From: Ruminiclostridium sp. | GTDB taxonomy: Bacteria > Bacillota > Clostridia > Oscillospirales > Ruminococcaceae | Reading direction: 5' to 3' | DNA: 43,141 nt | NCBI GenBank assembly: GCA_017479645.1 | Contig: JAFVBZ010000179.1 | Span: 1 to 43,141 of the forward strand | Shown: piece after piece, positions 8,418-16,786 of the stretch | Numbering within the stretch: position 1 is the stretch's first letter | How the letters are laid out: each line of letters starts with the position of its first letter | Made by a program: the position numbers and the translations under genes | The notes under the pieces: generated by a model | Told to the model about the DNA's origin: nothing | Seen by the model: the letters and a program-made list of their open reading frames with translations, nothing else | Database searches by the model: none

Positions 8418-8577
8418 TGAGAGTTTTTGAGAGAGTTTTTGAGACTTTTTAAGATTTTTTAAGACCCGGGCGCTGCCCGGACCCGCAATCTGTCGGACAG
8501 CCCCTCTGTCACCTTACGGTGACACCTCCCCGATAACCGGGGAGATCACCCTTTAAAAAGGGTTTGATCCTAAACTT
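8418..8577 (+). repeat. Dispersed intergenic repeat family 1, copy 1
   Basis: The copy begins TGAGAG, runs through GAGAGTTTTTGAG-like and TTTTTTAAGA tracts, then a CCGGGCGCTGCCCGG hairpin, a CCCCTCTGTCACC / GGTGACACC hairpin and CCCTTTAAAAAGGG. It separates rlbA from recF. Related copies are at 12,121, 15,328, 15,566, 34,527 and 39,190. Confidence 0.75.
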
Positions 8578-8695
8578 AGTCCCGTTACACGGAGATCAAC
8601 AAGTCTCATCTCACTTTTAAAGTGAGTATTTAACTGTCGTTCTGCAAAAATTTATTTCAGCTTTATCTCCTGTTATAATTTACAATTTGTTATAA

Positions 8696-8920
8696 TTATT
8701 TTATACGGCAGATAAATTCTTCTGTTCCTTCTTCAAAGTTCACATCAACTTTGTCGCCGTCATAAAGCTTCTTTCCTCGCATAGTGCATACTTCACCGTT
8801 GACTTCAACTATGCCGTCAAGTATCATCATCTTCGCCATTCCACCAGTATCAGCCACATTCGCAAGTTTCAGAAACTGCTCAAGCTTGATAAAAGGAGGA
8901 AGTACTTCTATTTCTTTCAT
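8696..8920 (-). CDS. rlbA: S4-domain RNA-binding protein of the origin cluster (RlbA/YaaA)
   Basis: A 74-aa single S4 domain protein: KLEQFLKLANVADTGGMAK is the RNA-binding alpha-L motif start, followed by GIVEVNGEVCTMRGKKLYDGDKV, the classic S4 turn. In Bacillus the equivalent gene (yaaA, now rlbA) lies between dnaN and recF and is linked to ribosome assembly. The same position here, downstream of dnaN, supports the name. Spacing to dnaN is 38 bp; a repeat copy intervenes before recF. Confidence 0.9.
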   Translation of the reverse strand: MKEIEVLPPFIKLEQFLKLANVADTGGMAKMMILDGIVEVNGEVCTMRGKKLYDGDKVDVNFEEGTEEFICRIK

Positions 8921-8958
8921 ATTAAATACCTTTTGTAATATGATGTATATATTATACT

Positions 8959-10059
8959 TTATTTACTTCTTACAGGAAGAACTATTCCCACAAAACTCTC
9001 ATCTTCAAGAGGACGTATTCTGATAGGGAAGAGAGGACCTGTGAAATCTATCCTTACTTCGTCGCATTCGCTGTTTTTGAGTGCGTCTATCATATACCGT
9101 GCGTTGAATGCGATTTCAAGTTTCTCTCCTGTAAACTTTATCGGGATATCATCGTTCATCTTACCTACAGAAGTCTTTATCTCGATATGTACAGAATCAT
9201 CTTTGAATGTGCATATTACCGGGCATTTATACTTGTCTGTATTAAGCAGCAGAGTTCTGTCGAGAGCTGTTGAAAAGTCTGTTGCATTAACGACAGCTGT
9301 TGACTTTTCTTCAAAATTCATTATCTTGTCGTAATCAATGAAGTTTCCTTCAAGAAGACGGGAAATTATGATGTAGTCCTCTTTCGAGAAGCAGATCTGA
9401 TTGCGGTCTATGCAGACGGATATCTTCTTGTCATTCGGCTCGTCGGAAAGCATCTTCATAAATTCGTCAAGAGTCTTCTTCGGAACAACGAAATCAATGT
9501 CATTATAAGTAACAGGCTCTACGCGCTTTGCCATTCTTACGCCGTCAACAGAAACAACGCTAAGAATGTTATTTTCGATATGAAATTTACTTCCCATGTG
9601 TACCGGCTTGATATCAGTTACCGCAACAGCGTGGATAGTCTGACGGATCATGCTCTTCATAACGGATTCGTCAACGTTGAAACAGATATCGTTCTTGAGT
9701 TCAGGAATATTGGGATAGTTGTCTCCGGAAACACCTACAACATTGAATACTACCGAACCGGACTTTATTGTGACATTATCACCTTCAGATGTTATCTCAA
9801 CGATCCCGGCAGGCATCTTTCTTATCATTTCGCCGAATATCTTTGCATTAACTACGATCTCGCCGTCCTCAAAAGATTCTGTCGGAGAGATCATACATTT
9901 GATACCCATTTCAAGATCATAGCCTGTAATTGTGATAACTCCATTTTTAAGGCAGATCAGAACTCCTTCAAGAGCAGGGATCGTTGAACGGACAGCACTT
10001 GCCTTAGATGCATTTGTAAGAGCATCGGATAATGTTGTTCTGTCGATAGTGAATTTCAT
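8959..10059 (-). CDS. dnaN: DnaN, DNA polymerase III beta sliding clamp
   Basis: The beta clamp forms a ring on DNA and tethers polymerase III and other factors. The 366-aa product from the ATG at 10059 begins MKFTIDRTTLSDALTNASKA. It shows three similar domains, with VVGVSGDNYPNIPEL and DGVRMAKR in the middle and the conserved end PIRIRPLEDESFVGIVLPVR. The start is chosen because AAAGGA lies about 8 nt upstream; an in-frame start 33 nt further up lacks a ribosome binding site and would give an abnormal extension. It is 444 bp downstream of dnaA. Confidence 0.97.
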   Translation of the reverse strand: MKFTIDRTTLSDALTNASKASAVRSTIPALEGVLICLKNGVITITGYDLEMGIKCMISPTESFEDGEIVVNAKIFGEMIRKMPAGIVEITSEGDNVTIKSGSVVFNVVGVSGDNYPNIPELKNDICFNVDESVMKSMIRQTIHAVAVTDIKPVHMGSKFHIENNILSVVSVDGVRMAKRVEPVTYNDIDFVVPKKTLDEFMKMLSDEPNDKKISVCIDRNQICFSKEDYIIISRLLEGNFIDYDKIMNFEEKSTAVVNATDFSTALDRTLLLNTDKYKCPVICTFKDDSVHIEIKTSVGKMNDDIPIKFTGEKLEIAFNARYMIDALKNSECDEVRIDFTGPLFPIRIRPLEDESFVGIVLPVRSK

Positions 10060-10503
10060 ACCAGTATTCCTTTCGTATTTTATCTTTTGCAAGAAAAAAA
10101 ATCAGAAAAAAAACAAACAATAAATATATATTTCAGTAGTTATAGTAGAGCCGGGCAAAACGTGAAAAAACTATTCTTTTCCTTTTATGGAAAGAGTTTC
10201 CACAGTTAAATCCGAGGTGAAGAAAAAGTGGACAATGTTAAATCGGATTTTAACAAACAGCCGTTTTAACTTTTACCTTTCAACCATTAAAAGAAAGTTG
10301 AGAAAGCCGTGAATTATTGTTATATTATTTAATCATATTCTATGTTCGTTTTCGGTTTATATTTCACAGATGTAAACAGAATGAAAACGTGTTACATGGT
10401 GAATTTTAACAACAGGCTGTTAAGCTTATTTTTTAAGTAAACCTCTAAACGACATTTTTCCCCGTATTCCGGACATTCAACCTCAAAATGTTGAAAGATC
10501 TGT
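10060..10503. other. dnaA-dnaN intergenic region, possible part of oriC
   Basis: An AT-rich gene-free gap of 444 bp. It contains a direct repeat GTTAAATCCGA (10205-10215) / GTTAAATCGGA (10237-10247), TTTCCACAG at about 10198, TTTTAAC-type words at 10248, 10263 and 10403, and TTCAAC / GTTGAAA words near 10279 and 10476-10496. None matches the TTATNCACA DnaA box exactly. In Bacillus the equivalent gap is half of a bipartite origin; that role here is inference. Confidence 0.5.
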
Positions 10504-11895
10504 TCACACATTGCTGATATTCTTGATAAGGTCTTCTACTGTAGCACGGTAAGCGGGATCGGACTGCATAACTTTCTTGACCTTGTTGGTTGCATATACG
10601 ACTGTTGAATGATCGCGTCCTCCGAATTCCTTTCCGATAGATGTATAGGAAAGATCGGTGACCTTGCTTATTACATACATAGCGACCTGACGTGCGGTAG
10701 ATACCTGGGAGTTGCGGTTCTTTGATCGCATTTCTTCCGCAGATACATTGAAAATATGAGAAACGTCGGTTATAACGTGCTCAACGGTAACAGGTACCGG
10801 CTGAACTTCGGTCATAACGTCCTTTATGATATTCTGTGCCATGATTATGGTGGGGGTAGTACCGGTAAGGAATACGATATGGTACATCTTTACGATAGCG
10901 CCCTCGATCTGACGGATATTGTTCTTGAGCTTGTCCGCCATATATTCCATAACGTTGTTCGGGATCTTTAGATCCATAAGCTCGGCTTTGCGCTTTATTA
11001 TAGCAAGTCTCGTTTCAAACTCCGGAGCTGCGATATCGGTAAGAAGTCCCCACTCAAAACGGGTGATAAGTCTTGTCTCAATATCGTTGATCTCTTTCGG
11101 AGGTCTATCTGATGTAAGGATTATTTCCTTGCCTCTTCTGTGAAGTTCCTCGAAAGTATGGAAAAGCTCGTTCTGGGATTCCTTCTTTCCGGAGAAGAAC
11201 TGGACATCATCAACAAGCAGCATTTCAGCGCTTCTGTATTTCTTCTTGAATTCCTCGGTGGTATTCATTTTAACGCTGTTGACGAATTCGTTTACGAATG
11301 TTTCAGCGGAAACATATACTATATTATAATCCGGGTGTCTCATTTCAACTTCATTTTTAATTGCATAAAGAAGATGAGTTTTGCCGAGACCGGGCTCGCT
11401 GTAGATGTAGAGCGGGTTGAAATCAGCTTTATCCTGGGCAATAGAACGGCATGCAGCGCAGGCAAGACGGTTGCTTTCACCGACGATAAAGGTATCGAAT
11501 GTATATTTGTAATTGCTGTTTTCTTCTGTTTCGTGGAGTCTTGTTTTTGCGTAGGGATCGTCGTCGAGCTCCGGGATAGGATCCGCAAAGCGGACATGCT
11601 CTTCGGGAGTTACGGAATTATCATCGTTTGTAACATATTTGATATCAACTTCAAAACCGAGGATATCGCGCAGATGTTTTTTGAAGATCTCATCGTAATT
11701 TTCCTGGATAACCTGTTTTATCCAGTCGTTTGCGATAAAGAGGACAGCGGTCTTGTTATTGAGTTTTACGGGCTTTATGGGATTTATGAAGAGTTCGCGC
11801 GCGGTATCTGTGATATCGAGTCTTGTCTTCATAAGTTCAAATATATCGCTGAACGAATTAAGTGAATTTCCGTTTGAGTTTTCGAAAGAGCTCAT
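10504..11895 (-). CDS. dnaA: DnaA, chromosomal replication initiator
   Basis: DnaA binds origin boxes and opens the duplex. The 463-aa protein has an N-terminal helicase-loading domain, an acidic variable linker at about residues 88-130, an AAA+ core with Walker A SEPGLGKTH (166-174) and Walker B LLVDD (226-230), and a C-terminal DNA-binding domain with the signature FGGRDHSTV (about 424-432). The ATG at 11895 is preceded by GGAAGGA. A good promoter lies at 11971-11999 on this strand. Transcription is leftward, divergent from the SRP RNA and dnaX. Confidence 0.98.
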   Translation of the reverse strand: MSSFENSNGNSLNSFSDIFELMKTRLDITDTARELFINPIKPVKLNNKTAVLFIANDWIKQVIQENYDEIFKKHLRDILGFEVDIKYVTNDDNSVTPEEHVRFADPIPELDDDPYAKTRLHETEENSNYKYTFDTFIVGESNRLACAACRSIAQDKADFNPLYIYSEPGLGKTHLLYAIKNEVEMRHPDYNIVYVSAETFVNEFVNSVKMNTTEEFKKKYRSAEMLLVDDVQFFSGKKESQNELFHTFEELHRRGKEIILTSDRPPKEINDIETRLITRFEWGLLTDIAAPEFETRLAIIKRKAELMDLKIPNNVMEYMADKLKNNIRQIEGAIVKMYHIVFLTGTTPTIIMAQNIIKDVMTEVQPVPVTVEHVITDVSHIFNVSAEEMRSKNRNSQVSTARQVAMYVISKVTDLSYTSIGKEFGGRDHSTVVYATNKVKKVMQSDPAYRATVEDLIKNISNV

Positions 11896-11970
11896 TTCAT
11901 TTTTCCTTCCGTTTGCTGTTTTACTTAAATATTATATATATTTTTCTTAAACATAATGATAAGTATATTT

Positions 11971-11999
11971 ATTTTACCATATTACAATTTTTTTTTCAA
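11971..11999 (-). promoter_or_regulatory. dnaA promoter
   Basis: On the minus strand TTGAAA (11999-11994), a 17-bp spacer and TAAAAT (11976-11971) form a sigma-A-type promoter with a leader of about 70 nt before dnaA. The -35 box lies inside GTTGAAAA, the complement of the TTTTCAAC word that is clustered at 6.3-6.65 kb. Confidence 0.65.
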
Positions 12000-12120
12000 C
12001 AGCAAATCACATAAATTTTGTGGTAATTATTAACAATTATAATGCATATTCAATAAAAATCGGGGAATGAGCAGCGACTTATTTTAATCAGCTTGTGCAT
12101 TGCACGAAGCCATTGAATAA

Positions 12121-12349
12121 AAAACAGCTTGAAGAAAACATCTCTGTAAGCTGTTTTCTTGTTAGTCTGAATGGAATCTTCGCCAACCCCACTGCATTTC
12201 AGTCGGCGTTCGCCCATAGCTGTATGCTCTGAAATACAGCAGTCTGTTTAGGGGGTTAAGACCCCTTTTTTAAAGGGGGATTGCGGGGTCCGGGGCGGCG
12301 CCCCGTCTCAAAAAATCTCAAAAATCTTAAAAAGTCTCTAAAAGTCTCA
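12121..12349 (-). repeat. Dispersed repeat family 1, copy 2, including a terminator-like hairpin
   Basis: Read on the minus strand, the copy starts TGAGAC at 12349. It continues through alternating AGACTTTT / TTTTTGAG tracts, a GGGGCGGCGCCCC-type hairpin, a GGGTCTTAACCCCC-like block, and a tail shared with copy 3. It ends in AAAACAGCTT...AAGCTGTTTT (12121-12157), which has T-runs on both sides and can act as a bidirectional terminator. It lies between dnaA and the SRP RNA promoter. Confidence 0.7.
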
Positions 12350-12357
12350 CAAATCAC

Positions 12358-12386
12358 TTGATTTTTCGGAAAAAATAGTATATAAT
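12358..12386 (+). promoter_or_regulatory. Promoter of the SRP RNA gene
   Basis: TTGATT (12358-12363), a 17-bp spacer and TATAAT (12381-12386). The predicted start at about 12393 coincides with the first bases of the SRP RNA terminal helix. Confidence 0.8.
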
Positions 12387-12392
12387 AAATAG

Positions 12393-12523
12393 AAAGCTCT
12401 TGAATATGAACACAGACCCTGTGCAAGGTCGTGTTGTGAACCATGTCAGGCGGGGAACCGAGCAGCATTAAGCAAATTTTCGGCTTGTGCGCAGTAAGCC
12501 TGTGTTCATAATCAAGAGCTTTT
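12393..12523 (+). ncRNA. ffs: Signal recognition particle RNA (small bacterial type)
   Basis: The 5' stretch GCTCTTGAATATGAACACAG pairs with CTGTGTTCATAATCAAGAGC at the 3' end, giving a long terminal helix. The apical part holds the conserved Ffh-binding domain: GTCAGGCGGGGAACCGAGCAGC contains the GGAA tetraloop and the asymmetric loop with AGCAG. Length is about 130 nt, so it is the small form without a full Alu domain. The gene lies directly upstream of dnaX, a frequent arrangement in Firmicutes. The RNA joins Ffh to target membrane proteins. Confidence 0.9.
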
Positions 12524-12551
12524 GTATGGCTGAAAGACGGGAGGTTTGATG

Positions 12552-14357
12552 ATGTATCTTGCATTGTACAGAAAATATCGTCCTCGTACATTCGACGACG
12601 TTATCTCGCAGGAACATATCACTACCACCCTCAAAAATCAGCTTAAAAGCGGACAGGCTTCCCATGCATACCTCTTTACCGGTTCCCGCGGAACAGGTAA
12701 GACCACTTGTGCGAAAATTCTTGCGAAAGCTTTGAACTGCACGGATCTGCGTGACGGAAACCCATGCCTTGAATGTGAGTCCTGCAAGAGCATCGACGAG
12801 GATTACTCCGATATAACCGAGATAGACGCTGCTTCAAACAACAGCGTTGACGATGTAAGAGTAATGAAAGAGGAATCTTTCTACGCTCCTATGTCCGGCA
12901 AGTACAAAGTCTATATAATAGACGAGGTACACATGCTCTCAATACAGGCATTCAACGCTCTTCTCAAACTTATCGAGGAACCGCCGGCACATGTCGTTTT
13001 TATCCTCGCTACTACCGAAGTACACAAAGTTCCCGCAACTATACTTTCCCGCTGCCAGCGTTTCGAGTTCAGACGTATAGATATAGGGGACAGCAAAAAA
13101 CGTCTTCTCTGGGTAGCTAAACAGGAAGGTAAGAATCTTTCCGATGACGCTGCATTCCTTATTTCAAAGATATCGGAAGGCGGTATGCGAGATGCGCTTT
13201 CGCTTCTCGATCAGTGCTTCTCCGTCAGCGATAATGTTACAGCAGATGTAGTAAGGGAATGCGCGGGTATCTCCGGAAGCGATTACCTTTTCAGGATCGC
13301 AGACCTCATTTATAATTGCAGTACCGGCGAGCTGCTTATGCTGCTTGATGAGCTTATCTCAAAATCAAAAGATGTGACAAGGCTCTGTGAAGAGCTTATC
13401 TCCCATTTCCGTGGACTTATGCTCACAAAAGCAGGTGCAGACGCGCTTGCAGTCCGTGTTACTTCTGAAGATTTTGAAAAGCTGAAAGAACAGTCTGACA
13501 GATATACGCTCGAACAGATAATGCGCTGTATATCTATATTAAGCGAAACATTCTCACAAATGGGGCGTGTGCGCACTCCGGCATTGCTGCTTGAAATGTG
13601 CTTCATAAAGCTTTGCACTCCGAAACTCGATATCGACGAGAAATCACTCTCAACAAGAATAGACAGACTTGAACAGCTTATCGAAAACGGTGCTTCTTCA
13701 CGCCCTATATATTATAATGGTATATCCGAAAATTCTGCACCTGTCAATCCGATACAAGAACCTGTGTCTGTATCAGAGCCGGAGCCTTTCGGAATAGAGC
13801 TGCCGGAAAAGCTTAAAGAAAAAGAAGCAAAACCGGATAAAGACAAAAAGAAAGATAAACCAAAAGAGAATGCTCACAGATCCGAGCCGGAAGATCTAAG
13901 GAGTGCGGTATTCGGAAATGAGCCTGCACCCGTACCGGAACCGAAGAAGGAAAAGCCGGTAGAATTCCCGGCAGTGGAACTTCCTCATGCTGACGAAACT
14001 CCCGAACCGGAAAGCAGACCCGTGCAGAAACAGCCGGACAAAGCCGCACCTCTCGCAATATGGCAGGATATAATATCTACTCTGCCGATCTCGATACAGT
14101 ACAGCCTTGAAAATACAACTGCGTCCATTTCGGGAAACACGGTCTATATCAGTGGCGGAAAGCTTGCTGTGACAATGGCGGTGAACGATTACCGCGAAAT
14201 GATCCAGAAAGCTGCGTCAAAGGCAATCGGAAGAAGTGTAGGAATAGCGGCTGCGGAGGATACGGAGAGCGATGCTCCCGTACAGCAGAAAACAGATAAA
14301 GTAAGTCTTTTTCTTGACCTTGCAAGGTCTAAAGGAATTGAAATAAAAAAGAAATAA
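12552..14357 (+). CDS. dnaX: DnaX, DNA polymerase III tau/gamma clamp-loader subunit
   Basis: DnaX is the ATPase of the clamp loader. The protein (601 aa) starts MYLALYRKYRPRTFDDVI and has Walker A GSRGTGKTT at about residues 44-52, a zinc-binding cysteine group including CLECESC, Walker B YIIDEVHML, and the SRC-type motif LSRCQRFEF. Residues about 380-500 form a proline, lysine and glutamate-rich linker, followed by a C-terminal tau-specific domain. ATG occurs twice in tandem at 12549 and 12552; the GGGAGG ends 7 nt before the second, so that is preferred. It heads dnaX-ybaB-recR. No frameshift signal was recognised. Confidence 0.97.
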   Translation: MYLALYRKYRPRTFDDVISQEHITTTLKNQLKSGQASHAYLFTGSRGTGKTTCAKILAKALNCTDLRDGNPCLECESCKSIDEDYSDITEIDAASNNSVDDVRVMKEESFYAPMSGKYKVYIIDEVHMLSIQAFNALLKLIEEPPAHVVFILATTEVHKVPATILSRCQRFEFRRIDIGDSKKRLLWVAKQEGKNLSDDAAFLISKISEGGMRDALSLLDQCFSVSDNVTADVVRECAGISGSDYLFRIADLIYNCSTGELLMLLDELISKSKDVTRLCEELISHFRGLMLTKAGADALAVRVTSEDFEKLKEQSDRYTLEQIMRCISILSETFSQMGRVRTPALLLEMCFIKLCTPKLDIDEKSLSTRIDRLEQLIENGASSRPIYYNGISENSAPVNPIQEPVSVSEPEPFGIELPEKLKEKEAKPDKDKKKDKPKENAHRSEPEDLRSAVFGNEPAPVPEPKKEKPVEFPAVELPHADETPEPESRPVQKQPDKAAPLAIWQDIISTLPISIQYSLENTTASISGNTVYISGGKLAVTMAVNDYREMIQKAASKAIGRSVGIAAAEDTESDAPVQQKTDKVSLFLDLARSKGIEIKKK

Positions 14358-14378
14358 CGATCAGAAAGGAATATTATT

Positions 14379-14729
14379 ATGAAAGCAAGATTACCCCAGG
14401 GTTACCAGAACAAGGGTGCCGCAAATATGAATTCTATGGTAAAGCAGGCACAGAAGATGCAGGAAGATATTCAGGCTGTTCAGGAAAGAATGGAACAGAC
14501 TGAATTTACCGAGACAGCAGGCGGCGGAATGGTAGAGCTTACCATGACCGGCGGCAGAGTTCTCAAGTCTATAAAGCTTGATCCGGAGATCGTTGACAAG
14601 GACGATATCGAGGGACTTCAGGACGTTATAGTTGCAGGTGTAAATGCAATTATCCAGAAGATCGACGAAGAGAGCGCAAAGGAAATGGAAAAGGTAACAG
14701 GCGGCGTAAGCTTCCCGGGACTTTTCTGA
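14379..14729 (+). CDS. ybaB: YbaB/EbfC nucleoid-associated protein
   Basis: A 116-aa member of the YbaB/EbfC family, small dimeric DNA-binding proteins usually encoded between dnaX and recR. The sequence shows the expected long helix (residues 17-45, MNSMVKQAQKMQEDIQAVQ), the central beta region GGGMVELTMTGGRVLKSIKLDPEIVD split by turns, and the C-terminal helix. A 16-residue N-terminal extension (KARLPQGYQNKG) precedes the usual start; an internal ATG at residue 17 is possible, but AGAAAGGA lies just upstream of 14379. The recR start follows after one nucleotide. Confidence 0.93.
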   Translation: MKARLPQGYQNKGAANMNSMVKQAQKMQEDIQAVQERMEQTEFTETAGGGMVELTMTGGRVLKSIKLDPEIVDKDDIEGLQDVIVAGVNAIIQKIDEESAKEMEKVTGGVSFPGLF

Positions 14730-14730
14730 T

Positions 14731-15330
14731 ATGGCTGAATACAATTCACTTCCGCTTGTGTCGGCTGCGGAGCAGTTTGCAAAGCTGCCGGGCATAGGTA
14801 TGAAGACTGCGCAGAGACTTGCGTATTTTATACTGAACCAGCCGGTTGAAGAAGTCGAACTTTTTTCATCGCAGATATTGAATGCACGGAAAAGCGTGCA
14901 TTGCTGCAAGATATGTCAGAACTTTACTGACACGGAGCAATGTTCTATCTGCGGTGACGAAAAGAGAGACAAAAGAGTGATATGCGTGGTAGAGGCGCCG
15001 AAAGACGTTTCCGCACTTGAACGTGCGGGCGGTTTCAGCGGAGTTTATCACGTTCTTCACGGACTTCTTTCGCCTATGGAGAACATAGGACCAAACGATA
15101 TCCGGATAGCGGAGCTTATGAAGAGGCTTTCCGGCGACGTTGACGAAGTGATAATGGCGACAAATCCCACGGTTGAGGGCGAAACTACCGCATCTTACAT
15201 CAGCCGCATGATAAAGCCTCTCGGTGTCAAGGTCACCCGTCTCGCATACGGTCTCCCCGCAGGCTCCTCTCTCGAGTACGCAGACGATGTCACCCTCCAG
15301 CGCGCTTTGGAGAACCGCAACGAGCTGTGA
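14731..15330 (+). CDS. recR: RecR, recombination mediator protein
   Basis: RecR forms a ring clamp that works with RecF and RecO in gap repair. The 199-aa product has an N-terminal helix-hairpin-helix (KLPGIGMKTAQRLA), a four-cysteine zinc finger between about residues 57 and 73, a Toprim domain starting VICVVEAPKD, and the conserved GLLSPMENIGP and ATNPTVEGETTA motifs. It begins one nucleotide after ybaB. The stop codon TGA forms the first bases of a dispersed repeat (TGAGAG), yet the C-terminus looks complete. Confidence 0.97.
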   Translation: MAEYNSLPLVSAAEQFAKLPGIGMKTAQRLAYFILNQPVEEVELFSSQILNARKSVHCCKICQNFTDTEQCSICGDEKRDKRVICVVEAPKDVSALERAGGFSGVYHVLHGLLSPMENIGPNDIRIAELMKRLSGDVDEVIMATNPTVEGETTASYISRMIKPLGVKVTRLAYGLPAGSSLEYADDVTLQRALENRNEL

Positions 15331-15565
15331 GAGATTTTGGAGACTTTTTGAGATTTTTTAAGACTTTTTAAGAAGGGGCTCTGCCCCTGTGACCCCGCAA
15401 GCCCCCTTTAAAAAAGGTGGCTTGACCCCCTAAACAAATGCAGTATTTCAAAGTGTACTGCTATGGGCGGGTACTGATTGAAATGCAGTGGGGTCGGCGA
15501 AGATTTCATTCAGAAAATAACAAGAAAACAGCTTACAGAGAAATATTCTGCAAGCTGTTTTATAT
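15328..15565 (+). repeat. Dispersed repeat family 1, copy 3
   Basis: Starts at the recR stop codon as TGAGAG. It then has GATTTTGGAGAC / TTTTTTAAGAC tracts, an AAGGGGCTCTGCCCC hairpin, a GACCCCGC block, CCCTTTAAAAAAGG, CCCCCTAAAC, and a tail with AAATGCAGTGGGGTCGGCGA. It ends at the terminator hairpin 15525-15562. It is a near full-length inverted copy of 12,121-12,349, so the two bracket the SRP RNA, dnaX, ybaB and recR. Confidence 0.75.
15525..15562. terminator. Bidirectional terminator between recR and the patatin gene
   Basis: AAAACAGCTTACAGA pairs with TCTGCAAGCTGTTTT around a short loop, with A-rich and T-rich flanks. It sits at the midpoint of two repeat copies that face each other between the convergent genes. 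Confidence 0.7.
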
Positions 15566-15796
15566 TCAGAAGAAAATAACTAACCGATGTGGCGCACCTG
15601 CCGCAAGAAGAGTGTCGCTACGCATCAGTTTAGGGTGTCCAGCCCCCTTTTTCAAAGGGGGCTGGCGGGGGATTGGGGGGTGTCTCCCCTTTAGAGGGGA
15701 GGTGTCACCGTCAGGTGACAGAGGGGCTGACCGACAGACTCAGCGCCCCCTCTCTGAAATCTCTCAAAATCTCTCAAATCTCTCAAATCTCTCTCA
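15566..15796 (-). repeat. Dispersed repeat family 1, copy 4
   Basis: Minus-strand copy beginning at the stop codon of the patatin gene (TGAGAG, from 15796). It contains a long run of GAGAGATTTGAGAG-type units at about 15760-15800 and the CCCCTCTGTCACCTGACGGTGAC hairpin seen also in copy 1. It then has CAGCCCCC / GGGGGCTG arms and an ACTGATGCGTAGCGACACTC segment shared with copy 5. The last codons of the patatin gene are themselves composed of the repeat-like tract. Confidence 0.7.
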
Positions 15797-16648
15797 ATCT
15801 TCTCTCAAAAACTCTCGGATTCTCTCCAGATTTCTGACGGCGTAGTCGTGACCTTCTTTCTCATACGGGAGGAGGATCTTCGGGTCATTCTCAAGACGGC
15901 TGATGCCGTAATCGCGCTCCGGAGCAAGAACAAGTGCCTTGCCCTCGCTTTCAAGCCGGGAAAGTTCCTCCGTTTCGCGGTTGTACATCAGATGCCGGTT
16001 CCGTATGGCTTCCGCAAGTTTTGGGTACTTCGGGTATGTTACCTTTATAAGATTCGCAAGCTTTTCCGGAGACTTCTTATATCCGCGCGGGCGGGTGAGT
16101 ACCACGATAACTTTGTCAAATCCGCTGTCAAGTGCATATTTAAAAGGTATGGAATCAGTGATCCCGCCGTCCATATAGTACATTCCGTTGATCTTTATCG
16201 GCTGGAACAGAAGGGGAAGTGCGCAGGAAGCGCGGAGTACCGTCCATTTCTTATCCGCTGCAAGTACGCGCATATACTCGGTCTCGCCGGTCTCTATGTT
16301 TGTAACAGCGCCAAAGCCGTTTTCGCCGGAACGCTTGTATTCCTCAAAATCGTAGGGGAGAAGCTTCGACGGTATCTCGCCAAATACAAAATCAAGTCCG
16401 TAGTAGGAGCGGTTTCCCTTTTTAAACATGTTCGATGCGCCCATATAGCGCTTGTCGCTCATATACATTTCGGTGATCTTGTGATTTCTGCCGATCTGTT
16501 TCGACAAATACGAAACTCCGTATGAAATGCCCGCCGACGCTCCCGCAACGTAGTTTATGTATATCCCGTTTTCAAGAAGTGCATCAAGTATTCCGCAGGT
16601 AAATATCGTCCTGCTCGCTCCGCCTTCAAGTACAAGTCCGGTTTTCAT
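15794..16648 (-). CDS. Patatin-like phospholipase family protein
   Basis: A 284-aa serine lipid acyl hydrolase of the patatin family. The oxyanion-hole loop is GGASR at residues 9-13, the nucleophile elbow GASAG at 36-40 (Ser38), and the catalytic aspartate lies in MDGGITDSIPF (Asp160). Together these form the Ser-Asp dyad. No signal peptide or membrane helix is seen, so it is cytoplasmic. The best substrate guess is a phospholipid or acyl ester. The C-terminal IREFLRED is encoded by repeat-like DNA. A minus-strand promoter overlapping a palindrome lies about 140 bp upstream. Confidence 0.9.
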   Translation of the reverse strand: MKTGLVLEGGASRTIFTCGILDALLENGIYINYVAGASAGISYGVSYLSKQIGRNHKITEMYMSDKRYMGASNMFKKGNRSYYGLDFVFGEIPSKLLPYDFEEYKRSGENGFGAVTNIETGETEYMRVLAADKKWTVLRASCALPLLFQPIKINGMYYMDGGITDSIPFKYALDSGFDKVIVVLTRPRGYKKSPEKLANLIKVTYPKYPKLAEAIRNRHLMYNRETEELSRLESEGKALVLAPERDYGISRLENDPKILLPYEKEGHDYAVRNLERIREFLRED

Positions 16649-16786
16649 AAATTGTCTCCTTTGTTAAAATTGATATATGGTTAATATAGGAAATGATAAT
16701 TTATTTTTAACTTTTTTTATGATATCACTTTCTTGTACAAAAATCAAGGTAAAATTTACTGATAACGATTACTTTTGCAACAATAT

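Noticed and set aside
12256-12665. Leftward open frames across the SRP RNA
   Set aside because: They overlap the SRP RNA, its promoter and repeat DNA, and have no plausible product.
12546-14357. Programmed frameshift in dnaX producing a gamma form
   Set aside because: No A-rich slippery heptamer with a following hairpin was recognised at the expected position.
15764-15810. CRISPR-like regular repeats (CTCTCAAAT units)
   Set aside because: Units are about 9-11 bp with no spacers; this is the simple-sequence edge of repeat family 1.
15438-15845. Rightward open frame between recR and the patatin gene
   Set aside because: It lies entirely in dispersed repeat copies and the terminator and has no credible start context.
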